This document shows positions 12,508 through 22,681 of a stretch of DNA of 64,000 nt, in pieces (position 1 is the stretch's first letter; the number at the start of each line of letters is the position of its first letter). The stretch lies in contig JALNQF010000090.1 of assembly GCA_028456385.1 (NCBI GenBank), forward strand, positions 109,315 through 173,314, read 5' to 3'. The translations under genes were made by a program, and so were the position numbers. Below the pieces are notes generated by a model that was not told the DNA's origin, made no database searches, and saw only the letters and a list, made by a program, of their open reading frames with translations. The DNA is from Ophiosphaerella korrae (taxonomy: Eukaryota > Ascomycota > Dothideomycetes > Pleosporales > Phaeosphaeriaceae).

Positions 12508-13412
12508 CTAATTGGGGCAAGCGCTCTGAACGTGGCCAGGCTGCTTGCAGCGGTAGCACACGCGCTCAGTGGTGGTCTCCTGGGGGCAGTCTCGGGAAAG
12601 ATGGCCAACCTCACCACCTGCATAATATTAGTATTTTTAAAGCAGGGGCACCATAATTCACTTACAGTTGTAGCACTTCTGGCCCTGGGTGCAGTCACGG
12701 CTCATGTGACCAAAGCCACCGCAGGAGTAGCAAGTGGTCTGGCGAGCACCGCCGTAACCACCGCTACCGCCACCGCCACCGTAGCCTCCACGGCCACCAC
12801 CGTAACCTCCTCCGCCATAACCTCCACCCTGAGTGCAGTTGCGGGCAATGTGGCCTCGCTGACCGCACTTGTAGCATTCTTGACCACCACCAGCGCCGCC
12901 GGCACCACCCATACCAGCTCCACCCTCCTTGGTGCACTCACGGCTGATGTGGCCAGTACCACCGCAGCGGTAGCATGTCTTCTCAGCCTGGGGGTTTTGG
13001 CATTCGCGGCTCACGTGGCCCTTTTCGCCGCAGTTGTAGCAGGTCGGGGTACCTTTAGTAGGGCACTCTGCAGCACGGTGAGATGAATCTCCACCTAATT
13101 TTTTGTAAGTTGGCATGCAAGGAGGTGATGTAATGTGTGAAAAGCGATGAGGTGAAATTGTAAACACCAAACAAAATGCACCAGCTAAATTTCCTGAGCA
13201 GGATCAATCTAGGAAGTATGTTTCATGGTAGTCGGTCAACCGATTTGTCAATCAGTCTGCTCTAATGGGTCGTGATGCCTCGCTTGGGAGGTGGGCGCGG
13301 GGTTGCCGGTGGGTGTTGCGCCGAGTAATTGTGGCAAAAAGGGATTCGACTTACAGTTGTAACAGCCACGGCTGCCACCACCACCGCCAGTTGCTGGGGC
13401 CTGATAATCCAT
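12508..13412 (-). CDS. Seven-zinc-knuckle nucleic-acid-binding protein (CNBP/Byr3/Gis2 family)
   Basis: Small cytoplasmic/nuclear single-stranded nucleic-acid-binding protein; family members bind mRNA and affect translation. Three exons (13355-13412, 12666-13094, 12508-12617) give 198 residues from [10 protein letters not shown]. Seven CX2CX4HX4C knuckles are visible: [84 protein letters not shown] and [15 protein letters not shown] Gly/Tyr/Arg-rich RGG-like spacer (about residues 107-137) separates knuckles 4 and 5. Both introns (260 bp and 48 bp) cut the second Cys codon of a CYNC motif at the same phase (T|GT) and begin GTAAGT. Seven knuckles match yeast Gis2 and S. pombe Byr3. The spacing and length fit a cellular protein, not a retroelement nucleocapsid. 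Confidence 0.93.
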
Positions 13413-14215
13413 TTTCGGTGAAATTGAGGAAGAGACCTTGAGTTCATTAGCCTGTGCTTGCGGCAGGCGCGACATACGCGCCGTGGCGCGGGAAATTGAG
13501 CATACCGTAAAGTCGTTAAGTAGAGAGTGTGATTGAAGGTAAAGTCGTGCCGTAAGATAGAAAACTAACTGTCGTGCGGACCTCAACGAGCAAACACGCC
13601 GCCAATTGAGTACAGATCTGATTTTCTGGGAGTGTCGAAGAGAGGAAAGCGAGGGGCACCTGCGGGACAGATATTTTCCTTTCAAGTGCGTGTTGCGCTA
13701 ATCAGAAGTGGCCTATCGGAAGTGGCCTAGGCTAAAGATAGACTAGCTTGCCGTTTACTTATGCATTGTTCAATGTAATCCGTCAAAGAATCTACCATAT
13801 CCTGTGAATTGGAGGGAACGGAACAATCGTGGTACACACAGCGAGTAGATGCGACACTTTCCGCTTGATGCGCGACACAGGCTATCGGTTCTGGGAGCCT
13901 CGCGCTTAGGGTCCTCATTTGTGTCCACGTCATTGGAGGGGCCTCGCTTGGTAACGTGCAAGTCGTGAGCCGTAGGCGTGGCTGGTCTCAGACTGCACAA
14001 GCGGCGGAACCGATGTCGTCCAACTATACGTGGCTGCACGCTACCAGGTCTATGAGCGCCTTGGGTCACGAGAGTTGTTTCCAAATCCGTCTTTAAACCG
14101 ATGTAAGAGTGCCACCGGAAGCGATATGGCAAGGCAGAGTTGATCTGTCTCATGAATTGGGCGGTTAGTAGCCAATCGTTGGATCGAATGGACTGTGGAT
14201 TCTTTCGTTTTGAGA
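13413..14215. other. Intergenic region upstream of the zinc-knuckle gene
   Basis: This lies between the zinc-knuckle start and the stop of the F-box gene. Only short uninformative frames are present; it probably holds the promoter of the former and the 3' UTR of the latter. Confidence 0.45.
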
Positions 14216-16056
14216 TCAAGCAAAATCATACACGACCAATGCCTGGCTGCCTTCACTCTTCTCGCGAAGCACAATAACATTCTGTTCATCAAACCCTACC
14301 CAACCACGGCTGATGGTTGAATCATCAAAGCCTTGATCAAGCGCGTTTCGCAATCCAGCCTTTGGCTGCGATGAATCTTCCTCGGCAAGGTCCGTATTAT
14401 CCCCGGCCTTTGAGGGCTGGACCCTTACACTCATATCGCCATTTCGTAAACGTCGTCGGTTTTTCAAAGAAGAAATGCCTCCTTCCAGATCCCAAACCCT
14501 CAGCTCGTCACCCAGTCTGCTCACAGATACTGCTTTGCCACGCATACCAACATGCGCGCCAGATATTGAAGAAGTGTGGCCCCAAAGTCGGTTGCCGGAG
14601 TTAATTGAAAGCGCAGAGGATGTAGACTTGACTAAGTATAAAGAGAGTGTATTGTCGGGATGAGCTACAAGAAGATATGGGTGCGAGTATGACATTGAAG
14701 TGGGTTTCGAGGTGCTCGGGTCGCTTGTGAGAGAAGCTTCCCGAGAACTGCTTGGGAATGGCGATGATGACCGCGTGGATGGTGATGATGTGGAGCGGTG
14801 GGCAGAGAGCGTGAAGGAATGCTCATTCGCTGCGGTAGCCAATCGAGACTCGAGTAATTCGCCTTTCTGTGAAAGTCTTAATTCTTGTACACCTACAGTC
14901 CATCCCGAAAGGTATGTTGGAAGCGAATATGCGATTGCAGCGGTCATACTCGTCGTCGTTATGCGCAAAGACAAAGATACTGGAGGCCATACAGCGTAGG
15001 AACGTAGTGAATAGAGAAGCTGTGGAGATTGCAGGGTCAAGGGGTAATCCACAGAGTTTCCAAATTCATAGAGCGATAGTAAATGATCCTCGGTCATGGT
15101 CAGAAGGTATGGCGAAGAATATGCTATGGCCGTCAAAGCGCCGTTGATCGATGGCGGATGCGTGAACAAGCAAGAAAATCCGTGACGATCTTCCTGGAGA
15201 GCATACAAGGAAAATGAGCCGTCCTCGAAACCTACAGTAACTCTGTTGCAAGCTTCAGTGAGTTCTGATGAGTCTATAGCCATGGATATCGGTAGGCGCA
15301 AAGTCTCGGTCCCAGGTGTACTTAGCGACGCTCTTGCTAGCATCTGTCGTTCATTCTTCAAGTTCCATGCTCGTAAACCGGATATAGAATCGGCAGCGAA
15401 GATAGTACTGTTTGACATCATGGCGAGTAGGGGCGGATCTGGAGGCCTCTCGGCGACCATGATCTCGCTGACAGCGCATTGCCCTTGCGACCAGTTGTGC
15501 CGCAGCCGGTACTGTTGCTTCCAGTGCGTCTTAACTCCATCTTTGACAAGATTTCCGTCATCCAGCCACTTGGACAACTTTGAAGAATAATGTAAGCGGC
15601 CGGTAAAGCCAGCACCCTTTATGCCAGGTATGCGCGATGCTCGTGGCAGGACAAATGTTCGGTAGTAAGCGGCTTTCCAGAGCTCTGAATCCACTGCCAG
15701 GCGACTGAACCTATGCGACAATCTTCTCTAAGTTAGTTCTACATTTAACACCGGGAAGGCGACTCGTACCTCTGGCACACGAGAAGTGAGGCAACTGGAA
15801 TGAATGACAAGATGCGCACTAGCAGCTCGTCGCTAAGTTTTGAGAGTCTATCAAATTTTGCTACACGACGAACTTTGGCGGGGCGCACACCATCATAGTC
15901 CTCGTTACACGTCCTCTTCATCATCTGACCAGCAAGGGAATATAAGGAATCTTTAGTCTCAGCACCGTGGTGGCCTTTATCGATATCGCGCCATCTGTGA
16001 TCCGTGCGTTGGCTAAAGTCCAACGTGACTGCGCGACGCGCTAGCGTGTTGTCCAT
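14216..16056 (-). CDS. F-box protein with WD40-like repeats
   Basis: Probable SCF ubiquitin-ligase substrate adaptor. Two exons (15770-16056 and 14216-15725) encode 598 residues. The start is the ATG at 16056 (MDNTLARRAV). The F-box covers about residues 72-115: LSKLSDELLVRILSFIP then LLVCQRRLSHRF and LAVDSELWKAAYYRTF, with the 44-bp intron (GTACGAG donor, CTAAC branch) falling inside it. Frame requires the acceptor at TTAGAG rather than the TTAG two bases earlier. The rest has degenerate WD-type blades, for example IFAADSISGLRAWNLKNERQ and LWGHTSSISG followed by GDELRVWDLEG, separated by Ser-rich loops. Start codons of this gene and the Sae2-like gene are only 111 bp apart and divergent, so they share a promoter region. 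Substrate is unknown. Confidence 0.85.
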
Positions 16057-16167
16057 GTCCAAGGGCTCTCTAGTTGCCTGGTATCACACATCACTGCTAG
16101 AATTTCAGATGAAAGCAAGCTTTCATTGATTGACTTATCTTTCTCGGTAATGTCAGTGAACTGAGAT
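16057..16167. promoter_or_regulatory. Shared divergent promoter of the F-box and Sae2-like genes
   Basis: Only 111 bp separate the two divergent start codons, so both transcription starts and leaders must lie within or overlap this interval. No specific factor site is claimed. Confidence 0.55.
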
Positions 16168-18695
16168 ATGTCCGATTTCCCTGCGTGGATCGCGAAGAAT
16201 AAAGCGCTGTGGACACGCGTCTATGATGAGGTCATTGCACCAAACCTAGAAGAGGAGTGGAAGAAGAGTTCGTAGGCCTAAGTACTGTATGAAATTTGCT
16301 AACACAATTTCAGGAGAGGAAACACATGAGAAAGAGCTGAAGCAGAGTATGTATGCTTAAAGTTTGAGAAGGACGGGCTGACAAGTCGGCAGAGGAGGAG
16401 AATCAACAAATCCTATTCAGCCACATTGAAAATGAGGTAGTTAAGAATTCACACCTAGCCTCGGAGAATGAAAGACTCAAGGAAAAGCTAGAGTATTTGA
16501 CCAACGACACCACCTCAGGAACTGATCATGTTGCCAAGAAAGCGACGGGAGGGGAATCCCCCGTTTCTACAGAAGAACATGATGATCTGGAGGAGAAATA
16601 TAATACGCTCAGCAAAAAATACCAGGATCTCTCACAAAAAATCAAGTACCTGGAGAGGAAGAACAGTGCTGTCATGCAGAAGAACAAGGACATGAAAGAA
16701 AGTGTACGTGCATGGCAAGAGTACGCCGATCGTCAGTCTGGACGGCAAAAGCACAAGCCAAAGAGTGAGATAGAGGCCGACGAACACCGATCGAAGCTGT
16801 CCGCCGCCCTCCATGCTGAGGATACTCGCCCTCATATGCCATCTAGCCCGAGGTCTATGGCAACCACTCGGACACCTCCTGCCGCGCTAGGCTTCTCATC
16901 ACCTGCACCTATCTCTACGCTCGCAGCTTCCGACATTGAAAATCAAACTAGATCAGTGTTTTCACCACCTCATAATGATCAACAACCTGGGCATGCCAGA
17001 AGTCCGAGTGGATCAGTCACACCAAAAACATCTACCTCTTACGAGCCTAGTAAGGAGCCCCAAACACGAGCTAATGATCTCCCCTCTTTCGACGTCTCCA
17101 CAAATACGAAGTTCGACAAGAATACAGTAACACGCGTGCAGTCGCATGAACGGGCGACTGAAATAAACTCAAGCCAAACTACAGTAGACGAGAGCGCTGA
17201 GCAGACTACTATAAATATGCAGACTGCTCCTACTGTCTCCGATGATGACCAAGACTTTCCGCAATTTGTGTCGACTCGATGTCTTAAACGCAAGCGGGAC
17301 TATTCTACAAAGATTCAAGTATACCCTGATCGCTCCTCGGACGGCACACCTGCGAAGCCATTTCGAGTGAAGGAAGAACCAACTAGCAGTCCTCCCAGTA
17401 TTCATAGCCTGGTAAGGAAGGAAACATTTGATCTAGATGACCCTGCAGCCTATCTACTTCAAACTCCGCATCGTCCTAGACGCCAGTTTTCAGATCCATC
17501 AGCTGTCACTGACGCATCTTGCCACCAAAGGTCGAGTAGCGCCCTCTTCACACAAACTATCAAGAGAGAAAATACCCGTACTGGGCGTTCGTTCGACACA
17601 CCCAATGTTCTTGTTCGTCCCGGCCAAATTGGAAATACAAGCGCGGAAATCCGAGCGTCTAGCGAGCCGTCAGATGCGACGCAAAATGCGGATAAAGTTC
17701 TGAGACACCTTGACCCAAACGTCGTGACAGATTCTGGCACAGAACATGCCAGTAAACGAATGAAGAAGTCCAAAGTCCAAACACAAAACGAGTACCGTAT
17801 CCTTACAGAGCCTGGAGAGGAGCCACCCCCAGTAGATTTGAACGCAGCCAGACTTGCTCCCAGCCTGGTAAAGCTCAACCGCAGACTACACGATTCAAAC
17901 AATCCTCAGTTGCATGCCACGAACATCAACCAAGCTCTAACTCCAGTTATCCCGAAGATAAAAACTGAGCAGGATCGAAATAGTCCACCGCACACTCGCA
18001 ATATGAGGACACGACAGTCCAGAGTCAAGTCGCGCGAAGACGCCCAATCCAACCCTCGATCCACCACTTCCAGCGACCCTCCCACCTCCACCCGCCCCCA
18101 ATGGTCCATGAAACCCTCCATCCCCCGTCCCAAGCCCCCCAAAGCCACCCACCTATCCCCCCAAAACGAAACCCCCCTCCGTTCCAAACCTCTTGCGGCC
18201 CTCAAACTCCAAGACTTCCGCCCCAACCCAGCCTACAACCAAGGCTACACACACGCCTTCTCCGACACCGTCCGCACCCACAGCGACCGCATGTGTCTCC
18301 CCGGCTGCACCAAGCCCTCATGCTGCGGCTCCACCTTCCGCGCCTTCGCACAGGCCCAGGCCGCGCTCGCGCCCTCACAGGAAGACCGCTTGCTGCAGGA
18401 CTACCTCGGCGACGCGTACGACGACCTGGTGTTTACCCAAATGGCCGTCGACGAGCGACAGGAGCTGGTGTTGCAGGCGCGCACGCGTAGGTTGGCGGGC
18501 GAGGCGGGGAAGCATCGCGAGCGGTGGGAGCGCAGGCGCACGCCGCCCGGGTTTTGGCGCGTAGATTTTCCCACGACGCAGGAGATGGAGGGGGATCGGG
18601 AGAAGGCGATGGAGGCGGAGAGGGGGATTGTTAGGGAGAGGTGGTTGGAGGCGCAGCGGAAGGGGGGAAAGTGGGTGTTTAGGGATGAGTGTTAG
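16168..18695 (+). CDS. Sae2/Ctp1/CtIP-type DNA double-strand-break resection factor
   Basis: Cofactor of the Mre11-Rad50 nuclease that starts resection of DNA ends. Three exons (16168-16267, 16314-16346, 16393-18695) give 811 residues. The N-terminus MSDFPAWIAKNKALW, running into WKKREETHEKELKQ and a coiled coil (about residues 45-150), matches the oligomerisation region of Ctp1. The middle is long, Ser/Thr/Pro-rich and acidic, as expected for a phospho-regulated disordered region. The C-terminal Ctp1/CtIP domain (about 649-780) shows LQDFRPNPAYNQGY, the metal-binding-like CLPGCTKPSCC, KHRERWERRR and TPPGFWRVDFPTTQE. Both introns are 46 bp. The first uses a non-consensus GTTCGT donor, chosen because it alone keeps the frame; the 33-base middle exon is also frame-consistent. 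Assignment rests on the C-terminal domain and is strong. Confidence 0.9.
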
Positions 18696-19058
18696 TGGAT
18701 GGGTTGGGTGGCGGTGGGAGATGGGATCTAGATACAAACGAGAGGGTTTAGAAACGGTATATCGATATTATGCGGGTTTCGCGTTTCTGTCTTTCATCTT
18801 ATCATATTGGCACTGAGAGGGCACCTATGGAAACTAAGTGAACCTAGACCATCAAAAACAACACGTACTATCGCCGCCGCCCCACCGCATACTCATCGCA
18901 TACATACAAGATCAAAACAAGCGACAATATCATTCTCAACTACACACTCGTCTCCACCAACCGCACCTTTCAATCACCCTCCGTTCCACGATACCGCCCA
19001 TACGCTGCATACGGACTTCACTCATTAACAAAACACCACCTCTGGCAGAAGAACAAAC
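18696..19058. other. Intergenic region between convergent Sae2-like and precursor genes
   Basis: 3' flanks of two convergent genes. I see no gene here. The precursor's last exon could extend into this interval if the GTAAGT at its stop codon is used as a splice donor. Confidence 0.4.
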
Positions 19059-19600
19059 TTACTTGTACTTGCCATACAACAAATCAGCTCCTGCACTGTC
19101 GCGCGGCAGTTCATCGACGTCAGCCAAAGGGCCGAGGTCAGACATCTCAGAGTCGCGCTTCATGTTGAGTGCTAGTGAGTGGGATTAGATGTGTTGGGTC
19201 AAGGAGAAATGGAAGACTTGCTTGACTCCTGTTGTGTGGCGGCTGCGCCTTCGGCGGGGGGAAGGGGGTACGAGCCGTACTTTGCGTAGGGGATGTAGGT
19301 GATGTATTTTACATCGTCGGCCATGCTGCGCTTGCTCACTTGATCTACGGCGTTTAGCACCATGTTTTCCCCTTTGCGTGGCGACTCACCCATGTTCGCG
19401 GCTTCGGCAACCTCGGCAGGAGGAAGAGGATATGTGCCGTACTTTGCGTAGGGGATGTATGTGGTGTACTTCGCATTGTCTGCCATGCCCGAGTCCCTCT
19501 GCTTCTGCATGACGGACTTTGGGCTGCTATCGTCTGCAACCATCACTGGCGCGGCTATAGCCGTGGTGGCCAGGCTGGCGAGTAAGAGGATGTAATGCAT
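19059..19600 (-). CDS. Secreted Kex2-type repeat precursor peptide (candidate RiPP precursor)
   Basis: Predicted 163-residue secretory precursor from two exons, 19222-19600 and 19059-19171. Residues 1-17 (MHYILLLASLATTAIAA) form a signal peptide. Two Tyr-rich blocks, residues 44-63 and 98-117, agree at 18 of 20 positions and share YIPYAKYG(T/S)YPLPPAE. Segments are set off by basic sites: QR at 34-35, PRK at 74-76, KR at 90-91, KR at 131-132 and PR at 149-150. Three of them are followed by Asp-Ser (QRDSG, KRDSE, PRDSA) and one by Ser-Met-Ala-Asp. The 50-bp intron joins only if a GC donor (GCAAGT) is used; GT alternatives break frame. Kexin-cut repeat precursors beside UstYa genes make ustiloxin-, phomopsin-, asperipin- and victorin-type cyclic peptides. 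By inference this precursor supplies such cores, perhaps crosslinked through Tyr. It is divergent from the UstYa gene. The 3' end could include a further exon, since AAGTAAGT overlaps the stop. Confidence 0.8.
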
Positions 19601-20551
19601 GTTGTGTAGGGCCAGATGTCCAAGGTTGGATGGATTCTAGGTTGGGAACTCGAGGTGTCAGAGCTGTGTGTGGAGACTTGGTGCCTGCTGCTTGGGGCGG
19701 CCTTATGTAGACTCAATTACAAGCAAGTGTGCTCGAAATTGTGAGGTATGAGATTGTGATGGCGGGTAAGGTGTGGGGTGGTACACAGTGTGAATAGAGG
19801 TGATATGTGTTGCTGTGCTGCTCATAGGCTGTTGTGATCTGTTGCTATCCTTACGGGTGCGACTCATAATGTTACTTGGATTCGTGTGATTGAGTGATTG
19901 GCCGACTGAGACGTCGTCAGGTGATCTTAGAGTGTGTTATGGTTTGATATTTGGACAGTTATGTCTTCCATCTCTTGCCAAATAAGGCTTGCCAGGTCGA
20001 TTTGGAAAGTATATTGGTGTGACGACATGGGCAGCAAGACTCATTTAGATCTTGATACAAATTATATTCTCTAGGTTCCCACAGATATCTATATGTATGA
20101 TAGAAGTTGTATAGTTACGGTGATTCCGCGTGCCAGGCGGCAAAATACCTAGCGTCCATAGATTGTTGTACAAATACGGGGATGACAACAATCGACTATC
20201 GCCGGTAGTGTGCTCTCAGTATTCCAAATGCCATATGGTCAAGACGCATCAGAATCTATAGGTTCATTTCGTTTTGAATGGTGACGGGTCTGATGTATAA
20301 CGTTCCACCAGTAACGTGTTGACAGGCTTCAAGATCATCACGAGCAATCGACACCAAATTCGTTTGCTATCGCACTGTTTTTGATACGATATCATGTCAT
20401 ACTTGCGGGAGGCCTGGAACGCTTCGGCGTCATAACCCGCTTTTGTCACTAAGCCATAGGGCTTGATAAGTTTCTGTCCTTCAGACAAGTTGTTTTGGCA
20501 TAACCTACCCAGTCGCTGATTGCCTTCTCCAAGAAGCTCGCGTCATCTTGA
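19601..20551. promoter_or_regulatory. Divergent promoter region of the precursor and UstYa genes
   Basis: This 951-bp region separates two divergent start codons and contains no convincing coding frame. The head-to-head arrangement would allow co-regulation. No particular regulator site is claimed. Confidence 0.5.
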
Positions 20552-21651
20552 ATGGAAACTCTGTCCTCTTTTCAAGCCGCAATGTTCGCCAGTCTCTTCA
20601 GCGCTCAGCGCAAGCACCAACACACTCAACTACCTCGAGAAGAACCAGGAAGTCTTGACAGCGACACCCTTTTGCCACGGTCTTCAAGAGATGCACATGA
20701 GCCATCCAAGGCGAGTGCCTTTGACCGCCCCAATCGTGGCATTAGAACCGCCGTGAAGACTGTAGTGCTCAGCACTATTGTCTATCTTGGTGTAGGGCTG
20801 TGGTTGATGTTTAGCCTCCGGGCGGGTACTATCATAGCTGATGCAGATGAGTTTTGCATGCAACATATTTCGCGCTATTGTAAGCTGTTTTGAGAATGAA
20901 GTCAACGTATTGACTGACGAAAGCAGCGCCCGTTGTCAAGGAGGTGAAGCCTGGCTGGCACGACAAGTTGTTCAACGGGAGCTTCCTGCATCAGAACGTG
21001 TACAGGCAGTCAGCAGGCCCGGAGGTTGATGCGGCATGGAACGCTTTAGGAGTGAACTGTATGTATATATTGCCTACGGAAGTGCTTGTGCTGATCCATG
21101 GATTCCAGACAGAAGCGTTGCTATACCTATGGAAGAAGCCGAGGAATCGGGGCTTCGCCATGACCAAGTCAAGATTAGCCAGCAATACGGTGGTGGTTTT
21201 CCAGCAAACGTTGAAGGGTTGCATCATTTGCATTGTTTGGTACGGCCCCTTTCTAAATTAGGATCGCCGACTCTGTGCTAATATGGCGCAGGATCTCCTG
21301 CGCAAAACCCTGCATTGGAACTACGACTATTACCTGGCAGAGAAGAAAGGCGCGTTTGTGAATAGCGAATACATTGTGCGAGTCCATACGACGCATTGCC
21401 TGGACACCTTGAGGCAGGTGCTTATGTGCAATCCTGACGTCGGTGTTCTCGGCCAAGTGTGGTGGCGACCAGAGAACACGTCAAAGCCGATGGCATTTGT
21501 TGACTTTAACACGGAGCACCGGTGCCGCGATTATGAAAGTGTCAGGGTATGGGCAGAGGAGCATCAACTGCCTCCAGAGGAGCAGATGGACATGTCGCGG
21601 TTCTACGAGATGCCCAAGCCGGGCGACACTGTCTATTCAGAGATCCCTTAG
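20552..21651 (+). CDS. UstYa-family (DUF3328) oxidase/cyclase
   Basis: Membrane-anchored enzyme of the UstYa family, which catalyses oxidative cyclisation or chlorination and related steps on fungal RiPP and other peptide precursors. Four exons (20552-20879, 20927-21058, 21109-21239, 21292-21651) give 316 residues. A cytosolic-like N-terminus is followed by one transmembrane helix (about 67-89, VKTVVLSTIVYLGVGLWLMF). The family motif RYSP occurs at 108-111 and NGSF at 126-129. The two hallmark HxxHC metal-binding motifs are present: HHLHC at 192-196 and HTTHCLDTLRQ from 229, then LMCNPDVGV. Introns are 47, 50 and 52 bp and all junctions keep frame. The gene lies head-to-head with the repeat precursor, which is the basis for assigning it a peptide-modifying role. 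It converges on sen15 with a 136-bp gap. No tyrosinase, methyltransferase or second UstYa gene is visible nearby, so the pathway would be minimal or its other genes are elsewhere. Confidence 0.92.
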
Positions 21652-21787
21652 AGCTGGGCAGTCTTGGAATTGGTGGTTTGATGGTTTGGTGTGGCTAGGC
21701 TGTGTTAGTTGGCTTCTATGATTGAATTAAAACCCCTGCTCTGCGGCACGACTACGTGTGTTGACGTCTCCTAAGTGAGGCAGAGGC

Positions 21788-22381
21788 TTAGTTTTGGCGG
21801 GGCTTCACAACGCCGTCATGGACAAAGTAATAGACCACGGTGCTGTCTGAGTCGACTGTGGCCAGTAGCACTCTTTTGGTGGTCCTCCACGGGTGGTCTG
21901 GGCGTCTGGACTCGGCAGCAGGCTCGAGTGATGGCGGGGCCTCGGTGATGGCATCAAAAACTTCAGCAAGCCTGCGCAGGGTCCATTTCTCGTTCAGTCT
22001 GGTGGGCAGAATCCACTCGGGCTCGGGCTCAGTCTCGACATGCAGGCCCGTGTCTGCCGTTCCTGCCTCCTGGTTCGCCTTCCTCTTGCGATCAGCCTCT
22101 TTCAGCAGCCCGACCTGCTCGTCCGGATGAACGTAGATGCGCTGCGGCGGCAGACCAGAGAGCAGCGGCCGGGGCAGCGGCTTGTTGGTGATGGGCGAGT
22201 GGGTGTGGGCTTGGAGGCGGGACCAGTGGTGCTGGTACTCGAGGTTGTGCTGTATCTGAAGAGCAAGCGATTGCAGTTGGGGCAGGTGCAAGGCAGCGGC
22301 CGGATTGGGATCGACTGATGCAAAGGACAGCTGTACTGGGGCGGGCACGATTGCCGGGTCTGTGTGTGCAAGAGACGTCAT
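21788..22381 (-). CDS. sen15: tRNA-splicing endonuclease subunit Sen15
   Basis: Structural subunit of the heterotetrameric tRNA intron endonuclease (Sen2-Sen34-Sen15-Sen54). Single exon of 197 residues starting at an ATG. The C-terminal half carries the Sen15 fold signature: LPTRLNEKWTLRRLAEVFDA, WRTTKRVLLATVDSDSTVVY and the terminal VHDGVVKPRQN. The N-terminal half is a helical, Gln/Leu-rich region (about residues 35-60). The protein lacks the catalytic Tyr-His-Lys triad, as expected for this non-catalytic subunit. It is a housekeeping gene on the right border of the precursor/UstYa pair and is probably not part of it. It is divergent from the cell-wall protein gene, with 300 bp between starts. 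Confidence 0.9.
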   Translation of the reverse strand: MTSLAHTDPAIVPAPVQLSFASVDPNPAAALHLPQLQSLALQIQHNLEYQHHWSRLQAHTHSPITNKPLPRPLLSGLPPQRIYVHPDEQVGLLKEADRKRKANQEAGTADTGLHVETEPEPEWILPTRLNEKWTLRRLAEVFDAITEAPPSLEPAAESRRPDHPWRTTKRVLLATVDSDSTVVYYFVHDGVVKPRQN

Positions 22382-22681
22382 GATAGGAGGGTGAAGGGGG
22401 CGATGCTGGTCTTGCTGGGCGTGTTACTGGTGATTGGCGGCGGAAGTGTTTCGCATGGCGTAGATGTGAGTGCCGCTGTGCTGTTGCAGGAAGGAGCGAA
22501 CCTCTCACTAACGCCCCACCAGTCACAAGAGCATCATAGGCCTAGGCGACACGCAAGCTTGCGCAAACAAAGCTTGCCTGCTTGCTGTTAAAGGTCGTTC
22601 CTCTTCCCTGCTCTACGTTTCTACCCATTGTCTGTCTGTCCACTCAATCAATTCTGCACAAGGCCTGTTGTTCTGTTGACC

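Noticed and set aside
12499..13086. 195-residue antisense open frame, Ala/Thr/Val-rich
   Set aside because: It is a mirror of the zinc-knuckle gene; the low-complexity composition arises from its Gly/Cys codons read backwards, and the sense strand has clear CCHC motifs and introns.
12658..13170. Zinc knuckles as a transposon gag nucleocapsid
   Set aside because: Seven regularly spaced knuckles with an RGG-like spacer, introns and a 198-residue length match the cellular CNBP/Byr3 family; no retroelement flanks it.
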